In this document: positions 45,654 through 57,107 of the stretch, piece by piece
How the letters are laid out: each line of letters opens with the position of its first letter
Numbering within the stretch: the stretch's first letter is position 1
Assembly (NCBI GenBank): GCA_036873135.1
Contig: JAPTYO010000009.1
Coordinates: forward strand, 28,169,756 to 28,233,755
DNA from: Clarkia xantiana subsp. parviflora
Lineage: Eukaryota; Streptophyta; Magnoliopsida; Myrtales; Onagraceae
Length of the DNA stretch: 64,000 nucleotides
Direction of reading: 5' to 3'
Notes under the pieces: generated by a model
Told to the model about the DNA's origin: nothing
What the model saw: only the letters and a program-made list of their open reading frames with translations
Databases searched by the model: none
Translations under genes and position numbers: made by a program

Positions 45654-47870
45654 AATGGTTGCGGAGGGTGCACATCAAGCACCTCCGCCGGCACGTCTCC
45701 TAAGCTACTTGGTTGAATGTTACTATGTAATAAGGTCCAAATAGGTGCATAACATATAGAATGCCATGTATTAAATAAATATGATACCTCATCGAAAGAT
45801 GGTGGACGATACTGATGTGTTTGTGTAACCTGATCATAGCCAACTGCATCGTGCGGCCGAGAATAGGATGAAGAGGCATTGGAATCCTCCTCGTACCTGG
45901 CCCTCATCCTTCTTTGTGGCGAAATCGGATAATCTCCTGGTCCAACTCCAAGTCTTGGTGGATATTCAAGGCCACGCTTAGTTCCACGACTAGCCAAAGA
46001 TGGTTGCTCCCCCTCCATTGGCTCAGGTTCTGCTTGAGTGGCGACATCTTGGTTGACAAAGTCCGCCGGGTAATATACCTCCGATGGATCGTAAAAATCA
46101 TCGATAAACACCTCCCCTAAGAGGGGAAGATCATCCTCCTCCATTGAACCGTGGTTGAGTGGAGTGACTGACGAAGATATCCTTGACTGAGGTGTAGGGG
46201 GAAGGTTTGCATTCATTGATATGGTGAAATGGGACAAAGGTGATCCTTGAGGTATGATCGGTGTGTTGGTGACCGGAGAAGGTTGTGTGTCCTCATTGCT
46301 GATCCGCTGGAAGTGTGATGAATGGGACATCATCTGCTGCATGGTAGGGTTTTGTTGAGAATGGGAGTTTGCAGGTTCCTGAGCTGGTGAATCTGGTGAC
46401 AACACGATGATCGGATTATCTTGAGGCGACGTAGGGCGCGTTTGAGATGGAGAGTCTGGTGGGGAAATTATGCGAGGCGCCTGCGGCGGAAGGTTCAGCG
46501 GGATAAACTGAGAGATTGGCATTGGGTAGGGTAGGTCATACGGTGTAGGTTCCCACATCCTCATTCCGATGTTTGGTACAACTCCAAGGAAAGGATGGAG
46601 ACCCCATGCCATTGGAGTCAAAGGGTGTACGATCGGCTGAAATTGTGATGTAAAAACTCCCTGAATGTGTGAGATTGGAGTGAACATGGGTGGGAAGATC
46701 AGTGGTGGAATAGTGACTGATGGATTACGCAAATAAGCTTGAGGCGTATGTTGGTTGAAGGTGAACTGGTTAGAAAGGTGAGCAACGTCGGAAGGACCAA
46801 CTTGGTTACTACCAAGAGAATTAGGGCTCCTCGGGAAGGCTAAGACGGTTGTTGGAGACCATGTTTGAGGTGGCCGCGGTGCTCGAACTGGTGAAGGGGG
46901 TGGTGCTGCAGGTTCCGGCATGGGAACTTGGTTTTGGCGGGCTCCGGGCCTGTTACGCTTAGCAATTTCCCGTCCTGGCGTGTTCATCGTTGGTACAGGA
47001 TTCCAAGGAATCCAATTGGTAAGGAAGCCATTACCTCGATTTCCATGTGTATAAACTATAAAGTGGCCTTTGAGGATCACGAACTGGCTGAACGCCTGCA
47101 AGCTGCACCACCCTAGCTGTCATTGCTTCCAGTTGCTGGGAGATAATTGCGTCCATCACCCGGCACTGCTCGAAATTATGGCCGAAGCAGCCACAGCGCC
47201 TACAAGGTAACCCTAGTCGGTACCTGATAAGGATTTGGTAGGTGACGTTGTCATGGGTAAGTCCTACTGATGGCACCACTGGGAGTTCGAGGTTGATGTA
47301 GATACGTACTCTAGGAAAAGCTACAGCCCATGGACGTTCGTCATCGAACTCCAGGTCAATCACTTCGCCCACCGTCGAGGCGAGCCTAGTAACCACCTGT
47401 CTGGTGGTTAAGAAGATCGGTAAGTCTCGCAGCTCAATCCACGTTGCAACCCTAGTGAAACTGACCGGAGGAGAAGGAGCCGTAGGGTTTCCTTCCTGAA
47501 GCACCAGAATCATCCCCTCGATGTTGAATGGACCATTCTGTAGTACTTCCAGCATTTGATTCCTTGTTGGGAAGATGAAGATCCATACCCCGTCTTCTCG
47601 TCGCACCATTTCCGGCTCTTGGGGTATCCTCCAATTTGCAGTCACATAACGCCGTACAACATCCTCACGATCCCGACGTAAACAAAGTACCCTTCCGATG
47701 AGGGCAAAACGAAGAGGCTCCATTTGTGGGCAGTGGAGCAATCCTTTGGTGGGAAAGGGAACGAAGATGCGCCGATGAAGGTTGGAGAGTGTATCAGTGA
47801 TAGGTGGAAAGTATTTGGTCGAAGAAGATATTAGGGTTTCACGTTGAGTGATATTTATAGTGACCGCCAT
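45650..47870 (-). pseudogene. LINE ORF1: DUF4283 and zinc knuckle, one frameshift
   Basis: From the ATG at 47870 a DUF4283-type domain (about 47730-47300; LIGRVLCLRRD, GVWIFIFPTRNQ) leads to a CRRCGCFGHNFEQC knuckle (CX2CX4HX4C). The first frame stops at 47031. The sense continues in another frame from about 47101 as a long proline-rich tail to 45650, so a single indel near 47030-47100 breaks the protein. Its TGA overlaps the ORF2 ATG by the four bases ATGA. ORF1 proteins of this kind bind LINE RNA. Confidence 0.75.
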
Positions 47871-48162
47871 GGACTGATGAAGATATCTGAGTCAGGGAGG
47901 GGGAAAGGCACCGCCAGGGCCGACCAATAGCAGGAGGGAAACCTATGCGGGCTGTCAGTTAATGATGAGGGAATTGCAGAGGTAGAGCAGATCACAGAGT
48001 CCGAGGATGGAGATGTAGCGGCAAAGTAAGCGTGGGGGAGAGAAGCCAAAGAGGACGCAGTAGAAAAGCCAAAAAGAAATAATCTTAGGGGAAAAAGAAA
48101 AACTCGATTGAGAGAGAGAAAAATGCTTGTGATGAAAATCTCCGCGACCACTACTAGTTTGT

Positions 48163-48176
48163 AACATTGTGCAATC
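48163..48176. repeat. LINE target-site duplication, right copy
   Basis: AACATTGTGCAATC, marking the true 5' end of the LINE at 48162. Confidence 0.85.
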
Positions 48177-48532
48177 AAACCTTATACTGAGTTACCAATT
48201 TCTAAATTAAAAAAAAAAAAAAAAAAAAAACTCCGGATTGCTAGTGAGAGAATACAAAATATTTCTGAATTACTTACTAAAGGAAAGAAACATAGTCCTC
48301 CTAAGCTCAAGTGTACACTGATGACGATGACTGAAGAATCATTCCTGGTAGCTTCATATGTACACACTGTGTCTTTTCCTATTTCACCCCAAAAAACGCT
48401 TTATTTACTACAACCATATAATATGGCACAATCTGCAGTTTCACTACTACACAACAAATATTGGCATCTATATAATATCCAAAATCATTAGTAGTAGAAT
48501 ATAATATCAAACCTTGTTTCTTTTCTTTCTTA
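48177..48532. other. Intergenic DNA, 3' flank of the DUF2358 gene
   Basis: Contains a run of about 24 A (48208-48231) and probably the 3' UTR of the minus-strand gene. Nothing else seen. Confidence 0.5.
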
Positions 48533-50336
48533 CTATGAGCAAGTGGCCGCCTGTGTAATCATCAAACTTCCTTCACTATCTAAAGTTAAACTACCCCTCA
48601 CTGCTCTGTACAACTCAATCCATGAAGAAGACTGCACTTCAACCGGGCCCCACAAGAAGGTCGGATTCGGGCTCGCTGTTACCAAATCTAGCATTGAAAC
48701 AGCTGGGTTGGGTGCCTGAGGGAAATTGAATGCCAAGTTATCAACTTTGTGTTCATAGATTTTGCCATTTCGGTCGAGTTTGTACCGAGAAGTGCCCTGG
48801 AACTCCCCTCTGGCCTCCCATGGAACTCGGGGCACCCCTTTGAGGTTCCACCTAATGAGGATCACGTTCTCTGACGGCTGCCACACCCTGTAAACCTCGA
48901 GCCCAATTTCTCGGAATAGGATTTTGCCGTGGAAACGCAAAGCCCAAAAGATTAACTTATAGTTTTCCATCCCAGTGAATGTGTTGAGAGGGTCTGCAAA
49001 TGTGATATCATCCCTGAAATTCAGTGCAGTATGCACAAACCATTATTAGCTCAGAAGATGAACCCCCTTGTATTTTGGGATTTAAACAAAGAACCCGTAA
49101 TTTCCTACCATCCGATGATGCTATACAAATCAAAAAGAAGAAATATACCATATAACCCATAATTTGGTGATTCCATTTAATTCCATTAATAGCATATAGA
49201 ACATATTATAGTATAGCAACATTTGAAATAGGCAACCAGTGCATGCGCTAGTTGTTCACAAGTATGCAAATGAACACAAAAGTCCGGACAACGTAGCTGG
49301 ATGGGCCTAGGGCCGCCACTCGCCACTACTATCCCATTACCAAAAAAAATAAGGCAACAGACAAATCTTCAAATGAATTTATATGTGAATCATATGCAAC
49401 AACTGAAATCTAAGTGTATTGGTAGTTCGCCCTATTGTAATCTCTATTAGTATGCAACACAAAAAAAAAATCATTTTTGAAAATACAAATCATCTGTAGA
49501 GTTCTCTATAGGACCCGAAAGATCATCTCCACTGCATCGGACTGAGACGATAAATCACGGTTATTCTCTTATTTCCATCCTTGAGCATTGTATACCACTT
49601 TTCCTATTCTAGTCTAGCAAGGGAAAGACAGGAAAGTAGATTGGCCCTCCAATCCATTCATTCAATTAATGAGGTAACACACACCAGAATACCCACATCA
49701 CCAAAGTATCTGAAATTTTTATTTGCTAGTTTTAAACCAAAATGCCATTTTGAAGATGTAAAGGAATTATGTATCCATATTGTTAATTTCCTGGATAACT
49801 AACTATGGAACAAAATGAATTCAAGTTCTATGACTAACCTACTATTATTATATATATATACCAAAAGGTACATCAATGAGAAGATAAGAAAACAAACACA
49901 ATTGCACATCCTCTAGAGATGAGCAAACAAAATTGAAACACTGATTAGGCAGGATACAGCGGTAGCATAAAACCAAATATCATCATCACAGAAAACACAA
50001 AATTGAGCAACCGACCGACCTGTAAATATCATAATTGAGGTCCTTGGCGAAGATCAAGGGCATGTCTTCGCGGAGAGTCCGGACGGCAAGGCCAAGATTG
50101 AGATAGAAATCATCTCTCTGTTGCTGCTGCTTGTTCTGATCAGAACCAGTACTGTCGAGCTGAGAACCCTGAATAGATGGAGTCTGGGTGTCAGTGAGGG
50201 TCGAGAGAGAGAGCGCAGGGAGGTTGAGGGACTGAGGCTGGAGAATGGAGGAGGGCTTATCCTTGGTGGCGACTACGGAAAGCTTGGATTGGAGAAGAAG
50301 AGAGGGAGCGGAGAGGTTGGGTAGAAGGAAAGCCAT
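48533..50336 (-). CDS. DUF2358 (NTF2-like fold) plastid protein
   Basis: Two exons, 50336-50020 and 49013-48533, split by a 1006-bp GT-AG intron inside an AGG codon (TACAG/GTCGGT donor, TTTCAG acceptor), give 265 residues. The first ~70 residues are rich in Ser, Leu and Pro (MAFLLPNLSAPSLLLQ), suggesting a chloroplast transit peptide. The DUF2358 domain follows: LREDMPLIFAKDLNYDIYRDD, then ITFADPLNTFTGMENYK and the conserved WQPSENVILIRW, PRVPWEARGEFQGTSRY and GKIYEHKVDN stretches. The family is widespread in plants and cyanobacteria, is predicted NTF2-like, and its role is not established. An open frame upstream of 50336 lacks a better start. Intact. Confidence 0.88.
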
Positions 50337-50684
50337 GGCGTTGGCGTTTATTGATGCCAGGATTTCATGAGGTGGTAGTTGGTTTGTGTAGGTTGTTGAA
50401 TTGAAACGCCTTTGAACAAGAAGAAGAAGTTGGAGATGGAATGAGTGGTTTAAAGAAGGGCCATGATGATGATATAACAAGTATGTAATTGTAATGAAAT
50501 GAAAAATGAATATGCTCCTTACTAGTTAAGGGTTGATTCTTCTCTTGTTTCGTTTTGTTTTCTTCTCTAATCGTACCACCAAGGGTGAAAAGGAGTGCAT
50601 GTTTGGTCCGAAACTATTATTATATGTGAAAGAGAGAACTGAACATATATATATATATATATATATATTCACACTAATCCATCA
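50337..50684 (-). promoter_or_regulatory. Upstream region of the DUF2358 gene
   Basis: Leader and promoter are expected here on the minus strand. An AT microsatellite lies at 50645-50668. No single TATA element can be chosen with confidence. Confidence 0.4.
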
Positions 50685-50693
50685 TTTTATATT

Positions 50694-51221
50694 GGGTTAA
50701 CAGGTCTTTTGGTACATGATGTTTGACAATCTTTGGGTTTTGGTCAATTATGTTTTTTTTTATCTAGTTTTGGTACCATATTTTTGCAGATTTTTTTCTA
50801 GTTTTGGTCTAACTGTTACATTCCGTCCATTTTTTGACATGTACAAGTCACGTGATCCACCCTAAACTTTCAATTTTGTTCAATTTAGTCCCTCTAATAC
50901 TTTCCTAACTTTTTTTTGGTTCAATTTAGTCCCGAAGTTTCAAAAATTCAATTGGACCTATTGTCCAATTGTGGTCAATTTTGAAACTTCGGGACTAAAT
51001 TGAACAAAAAAAGGTTAAGAAAGTTAGAGGGACTAAATTTAAAGTTTAGAGTGGATCATGTGACTTGAGCATGTCAAAAAATGGATAGAATGTAACGGTT
51101 AGACCAAAACTAGAAAAAAAAAAAATATGCAAACATATGGTACCAAAACTAGGTAAAAAAAACATCATTGACAAAAACCCAAAAATTGTCAAACATCATG
51201 GACCAAAAGACCTGTTAACCC
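50694..51221. mobile_element. Palindromic Mutator-like element 1, 9-bp TSD
   Basis: 528 bp, almost entirely one inverted repeat. Ends are GGGTTAACAGGTCTTTTGG and its complement CCAAAAGACCTGTTAACCC. The exact 9-bp duplication TTTTATATT flanks it (50685-50693 and 51222-51230). Arms share internal blocks with the element at 51350 (CAAGTCACGTGA, TTCAATTTAGTCCCTC). The centre is a short TGGACC/TGTCCA spacer. No transposase. Confidence 0.85.
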
Positions 51222-51349
51222 TTTTATATTAGACGTACGTTGAAGTGGGAACAAAAAGGTTATCTACAATCTCCTCATGATGTAGGAAAGATCGGGGTGA
51301 ACAACATCTTGCGCTAAACAAACACTTGCTCTAGGTACATAATAAATTG

Positions 51350-52197
51350 GGGTTAAAGATACTTTTCATACCACATGTTTGACCGAATGTGGCTTTTAGT
51401 ACCAGATGTTTGGTTTTGTATACTTTTGGTACCAAACGTTTGAAAAAAAGTGGCTTTTGGTACATCCGTTAGTTGGCCGTTAGTTTTTTCCGTTAAATGA
51501 CATGTGCAAGTCACGTGACCGACTCTAAACTTTCGAATTTGTTCAATTTAGTCCCTCAAATACATTTCTAACTTTTAATTTGTTTAATTTAGTCCCAAAA
51601 CTTCAAAATCAATTCTGATTGAATCATCGAACCCAATTGACCTAGCCGGACCTAGCTTAGGGCTAGGTCCGAACCTGGGTTGGCGTCGCTGGACCCAGCC
51701 GAACCTGACCCAGGGTCGGACCTAGCCCTAGGCTAGGTCCAGCTAGGTCAATTGGGACCTAGCCCAAATTCGACCCAAATTGGGCTAGGTCCCAATTGAC
51801 CTAGCCGGACCTAGCCTAAGGTTAGGTCCGACCCTGGGTTAGGGTTGGCTGGGTCCAACGACCCCGAACCAGGGTCGGACCTAGCCTTAGACTAGGTCCG
51901 GCTAGGCCGATTGGGTTCGATGGTTAAATTGGAATCGATTTTGAAGTTTTGGGACTAAATTAAACAAATTAAAAGTTAGGAATATATTTGAGGGACTAAA
52001 TTGAATAAAATCGAAAGTTTAGGGTCGGTCACGTGACTTGCACATGTGATTTAACGGAAAAAACTAACGGCCAACTAACGGATGTACCAAAAATCACATT
52101 TTTTCAAACGTTTGGTACCAAAAGTATACAAAACCAAACATTCGGTACTAAAAGTCACATTCGGCCAACTATGTGGTATGAAAAATACCTTTAACCC
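51350..52197. mobile_element. Palindromic Mutator-like element 2 with GC-rich core
   Basis: 848 bp of inverted repeat with ends GGGTTAAAGATAC and GTATTTTTCATACC-type to CCTTTAACCC. Outer arms of about 270 bp match element 1 in several blocks. The core (about 51620-51920) is GC-rich and built from GACCTAGC/GCTAGGTC units arranged as smaller palindromes. No exact 9-bp duplication; a partial CAATTT match exists. It interrupts the end of the LINE fragment on its right, and LINE-like coding also seems to resume at 51290-51345. Confidence 0.75.
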
Positions 52198-53292
52198 AAA
52201 ATTGAAACAACAACCGTTAATAAGTGCCTAATATCTTGAACAACCCTGAAGAGGGAAGAAACGCAACCAGTTGAGGAGGAGTTAATTTGTTCCAGTAATG
52301 TAGTCGAATCTGTAAACAGAATATGAGGTGCCCGTTTTGACGACATTGCTAACTGTAACCCTGCCTGACATACTAAACCTTTCGCCAAAAGAGGGTTGTC
52401 GCCTACTGCCGAAGTAATGGAGACCGACGAGATAATCTCACTCTCGTCTAGTAAAATCACGGATTCGTAAGTAGTATTATAGAGGTCCCTGACTGCCCCA
52501 TCACACATAATCGTGCACATGATGTCTGACGGAGTTATGCGCCTGCCAATCACGGGTCGAGAGATGGTGGTGACCCTGGTGCTTGGGACAAGATCAGATC
52601 CGAGAGCATTAATATTGTCAGAAAATGCTAAAAGTATACAACCTAGAACAGAGGATGTAGAGGGGGGCTTTCCCCTGGAAATAACCACATTTCTTTCTAA
52701 CCAGATACCCCACAAGATCAGACATTTTTGGGTAAACAGGTCGCTGGTGGTGATGGAAAGCGGGTAGTGTGAACATGCCTCGAAGAGCCACTCGAACACC
52801 GTTGAAAACGAAGTATTGGATGGCCGAACCCCTAGACTCGAACTAAACCAGACTCTACTAGCGAAATGACAGTTCCACATGACGTGGTCCTAAGTTTTGG
52901 TTGTTTCGGAACAAAGATGACACTTGGGATTAAAGGAGGGGATCCGTCTGTGTAGATTCTGCCTAAAAGGCAGGCCGTTATTGTAGCCCTTCCAGATGAA
53001 CATTCGTATTTTTTGGGATATTGTGGAGGTCCAAAGTATCTTCCAAATTGACGAAGAACAGCCGATCGTGGTGGCTGTAGACGAAGATCCTTCTTTCTCA
53101 GGGTTGAGAATCGAGTAAATGAAGTGGTGCCTTGACTTTACCGTATAGAGACCGGTACCACTGTGGAGCCAGAGGAACATATCAGAAGTGTCGTAGAGTA
53201 GAAGTTAGATGAGGGAGGTCACGTTTGTTAAGATCGCGGGTAGGAGGGAGGTCAATGCGTCCAGCCGCCAACGCCTGTTGGTTATGAACAGC

Positions 53293-53331
53293 GGGGGGGG
53301 GGGGGGGGGGGGGGGGGGGGGAACCATTCTT
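53293..53331. repeat. Poly(G) run of 39
   Basis: Uninterrupted G on the plus strand inside the LINE remnant. Confidence 0.9.
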
Positions 53332-54932
53332 TTAAGAAACCCATGGGTCCGTCCAGAAATTGATTGAGTGTCCATTTCCTACATGCCAACGTGCTCCATG
53401 GAGTAGGAATTTCTGAAGCTTGACTAATGTTCTCTAGACTGACGAATGATAAGAATGCGCCCTATTGAAGAAAGTGGAATTCCTCAGATATTTGTCTCTA
53501 ATGCACCTGACCCATAGGGAAACTTTGTCGGTAATTAAACGAGATGCATGCTTGGTAAGGAGGGCCAGTTTAAAAGATGTCATGTCTCGGAAACCAAGGT
53601 CTCCTCCGTTTTTTATCTGCACAATTTTTCCCAAGCGATCCAGTTTATGCTTGTCTTTTCAGGGCTTGAATTCCACTAGAATTGCCGGATCAGTTTATTG
53701 AGGTGTCCCGTTGTCTTCTTTGATAAGTTGATGCAAGACATAGTGTAAGTAGGGATTGCGTCAACCACTGACTTGATAAGGACTTCCCTCCCTGTCGGGG
53801 ATAGCAATTTGTTCATCCGACCTTGGATCCGAGATGTCATTATTTGGATTATATTTCCTGAACTTGACGTCTCTGTTTAGTCCAATCTATGGGCAGACCT
53901 AGGTAAATTTTGTCCGGGAGCATGTTCCTGACCCCTAAGACTAAGGCGACAGCGGATTCTATGGGTTCCTCGACGTTGGGGCTGAAGAGTATGCTGGATT
54001 TGTTGTAGTTGATCAGTTGGTCGGATTCAGCTTGATAGGAGTTGAGAACTTGTTTTAGGTTCCAGGTATTTGAGGTAGTTGCTTCAAGGAATAAGAAGTT
54101 GTCATCCGCAAAGAGGAGGTGCGTGAATTCTTGTGTATGCTTGCCTGGCTTGATACCCCGAATTCGTCCTTCTTGTTGTGTTAGGGACAGTTCTTGGGAG
54201 AGCATTTGGGCAACAAGGATAAATAGGTATGGTGAGAGTGGATTGCCTTGTCTCAGACCCCTAGATGGTTTGAAAGAACTTGACAGGTTTCTACTGTTCA
54301 ATACTTTCATGGATGTTGTGGTAATGCATTCCATGATCCAAAGAGTGAAGCCTGGTGGAAAACTCATACTTTGTAGGACGGTTTGTAGGAAACGTCGTTC
54401 GATTATGTCGTAGGTTTTGCTCATGTCGAGTTTTAGAGAAAAATGTCCAATGGGGCTTTTACGCCTTTGTTTGATCGTATGGAGTAGTTCTTGGGCCAAT
54501 AGAGTATTGTCAGAGATGTTTCTCCCAGGGACGAAGGCTATTTGGAAAGGAGAGATGAGGTCGGCTATGACTGAATGAATGCGACTGGCCATATCTTTGC
54601 GATAACTTTGTAAATCGTGTTGCACAAACCGATGGGGCGCCAATCTCTTATCCTTGGGGTTGCTCTGTCTTGGGTATGAGGATGAAAGTAGTTGCATTAA
54701 TCTTTGGTTCAAGTATGCCCGAGGCGAAGAAGAGGTAGACGGCTTTGACTAGGTCTGGACTGGTAATATCCGCGATGTTTTGGAAGAAGATCGGATGGTA
54801 ACCATCTGGACCAGGAGATTTTTCTGGACCCAGTTGGGCTAAGGCTTTGAATATTTCAGACATGGTGGTCTGGGCGTCAAGGGACGGTAGCATTCCAGGT
54901 GGAACTTTGAGGGTGTTGTGGAGAGCAGAGTT

Positions 54933-54933
<1 letters not shown>

Positions 54934-54975
<42 letters not shown>
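54934..54975. repeat. Poly(G) run of 42
   Basis: Uninterrupted G on the plus strand; on the LINE strand it reads as a proline run in the RT N-terminal region. Confidence 0.9.
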
Positions 54976-54976
<1 letters not shown>

Positions 54977-55400
54977 CAAAATCAGTCTGGGCCTGAAATA
55001 TGAGTTGACAGTACTGACGGACATGATCATCGACTAATGTTGGGGATTCCAGCGTGACTCCGTCTTCTGTTTCGATAGAGATTAGCGAGTTTCGTCTTCT
55101 TCGAGCTAGAGCGTAAGCATGAAAGAACTTTGTGTTACGATCACCCGCTTGTAGCCAGAGTTGTCTCGACTTCTGCCTCCACATGGTTTCTTGTGTTGCG
55201 TAAAGGTTCTGCAGCGTTGGCTGCTTGGTCAGAGCTTGCTTTTGGGCTTTCGAGCATTGGAGATCGTTGAGTCTGGCTAAAGTGTTACGGATACAGGAGT
55301 CGAGCTGGCCGAAGGTGGTTCGATTCCATTTTCTGACAGTCGTTCTGAAGCATCTCAGCTTCTGGCATATTTGTGGTGGCCGAAGGTGGTTTGATTCCAT

Positions 55401-57107
55401 CTCAGTCGTTCTAAACCCTAAAATTACTCAAACTTTAAAATTACTAAAATCCTAAAAAAACGGTGCGGTGAAAATCAAATAACCATGGTTTTTCGTATCA
55501 CTTACCGCAATGGTTAACCGCACCATTATGGTGTGGTGCAGTTATGGTGATGAGTTTTGTACCCATAATGGTTATGGTATTAAGTCTATAACCGCGGTTG
55601 TAACCATCACCACTATATAGATAATATTAATATATATTACAAATAATTATATACGTACATTAATCCAATCTTATAATTCTTATTCCTAGTTCCCACCATT
55701 CATTCGGTCTAAATCGTCCATTCAATCTTGATCAGTGATTTTTCATCCTAAATATCTAGTCAATTCATTCTATTCTCTGAAAAACCTAATATTGTAAAAC
55801 TCATAGACTCAGTTCACTTCATTTGCAATTAGATGCGTTGCGCTAGCCCTAGGTCAACAGACAACTGGTCATGCATTAGCTTCTGCTCAGACAAGTCTCG
55901 CTGCCTCGCCGCTCTGCTGAGGATCGCAAGTGATAGGCAACTGAAGAAATGTTGTTTAATTAAGTGAAACAATGAAATTATGTTTAATTTGGATTTCGTG
56001 TATGAAACAACGAATGTATGTTTAATTTGGAATTTTTGTAGGAAACAATGATGTTTTATAAGTTTGAATGGTTACGTTAAATGGTTTGATCGTGGTGAAA
56101 TACCATGATTATGGTTATGGTACGAAGAACCAGAACCGCAATGGTTATGGTTATGATATGAGCGGAAAAAAAAATATGGGGTGGTTATAGTATTAGTAGT
56201 ACCCTCATCATACCCTCACCATCGCCAGCCCTAGACAGGGAGCTCAGAGGATGCCATTTCTGAATTTGTGTGGTGCTATGTGACGTCATCAATGACTCTT
56301 TATCGAAGACTTTTATTAAGTTGAGAATTGTAAGGGTGCAATGTTGAAATTTGTTAAATTAATTAATTTTGCAATACAGGTCTTCCCGTTAGTCATTTCT
56401 TTGTTATTTTGTAGAAGTAAACAATATTATAGCCTTTTGCAAAAAAAAAAACAATATTGTAGTGTCACGGATCTGGAAAAGTGGTGTAAGTTGGAGCACA
56501 CCAACGTCTACTACGTCCAAATGAGTTTTTGTATATAAAGCTCTTTAGGGGGGGGGGGGTAGTTGGAAGCCAAGTAAGGACGTGACAGATGTGGATTTCT
56601 CCCCCCATACATTAGGTGTCGTTTAAAAGCCAATGGCTGGTTTCCAATTTCCTTGTTGTTATCGGTAAGACGTTGCATATCCTTCGGGATCCTGCTGGTT
56701 TGGGAGCTAATGGACGCTCTCCTAATGATGGCCATGGCAGGCCAAAAACCAGTCAAGCTGCTCTTAGGAGCAAGACCCCCTAACCATGACCCGTTCCGTC
56801 CGTATGCGCAGTGAGAGTTAGACTTCGAGAACTGATCTTAGGAGTAAAGAGGGCTGATCCTGCTGTAGGAAGGTTGAATGCCCCGCATGTCAATTCCGCT
56901 GGAAGCGTCAAAACTCCAGACACGTGGCAGTAGCTTGTAGGTAGAGTTTTTATACTTGATGTTCTAAATTTGGAATTTACTTTGTTATTGTGATTGTATT
57001 TTTAATCAATAATTTTAATAATAACTGGAAGATATCTTTCATTAATTATTCTCCTTTATGCTTATTCATTTCAAATTTTTACTATATTAGCATATGTATT
57101 ATATTTA
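55401..57107. other. Intergenic DNA, probably old transposon debris
   Basis: Clusters of AACCGCAATGGTTATGGT-type motifs at 55460-55610 and 56090-56220, with a CCATCGCCAGCCCTAG end near 56225, look like a degraded hAT-type element; no matching left end was found. A 12-base G run lies near 56550. No gene seen. Confidence 0.4.

Larger units (their letters stand above)
41453..48162 (-). mobile_element. Full-length L1-type LINE with 14-bp target duplication
   Basis: 6710 bp on the minus strand between two exact copies of AACATTGTGCAATC. It carries a 5' UTR of about 290 bp, ORF1, ORF2 with endonuclease, RT, zf-RVT and RNase H, and a short A tail (six T on the plus strand at 41453-41458). All parts are present but both ORFs carry mutations. 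Confidence 0.9.
52198..55400 (-). mobile_element. 5'-truncated LINE of the same family
   Basis: Minus-strand RT, zf-RVT and RNase H remnants with the same domain order as the LINE at 41.4-48.2 kb. No endonuclease or ORF1 is present, as in the usual 5' truncation. The right end near 55400 includes a ~23-bp repeat (GGCCGAAGGTGGTT, 55308 and 55379). Confidence 0.75.
52200..55400 (-). pseudogene. LINE ORF2 remnant (RT, zf-RVT, RNase H)
   Basis: 55400-54648 holds the RT N-terminus (WNRTTFGQLD, RNTKFFHAYALARRRRN, GPDGYHPIFFQ) interrupted by a proline run from the poly(G) tract. 54712-53849 holds the RT core (AFVPGRNISDNTLLAQE, LRQGNPLSPYLFIL, HLLFADDNFLFLEA with FADD intact). 53180-52890 is zf-RVT (MFIWKGYNNGLPF) and 52880-52200 is RNase H. 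Frameshifts at about 54680, 53840 and 53200-53400 break it. Dead. Confidence 0.75.

Noticed and set aside
55440..56230. Complete hAT element
   Set aside because: Only one plausible end is seen and no 8-bp duplication, so it is described only as debris.
56463..56587. Possible tiny LTR-like unit from TGTCACGG to CGTGACA
   Set aside because: Only the end motifs resemble the chromovirus LTR. There is no second copy and the flanks carry no target duplication.
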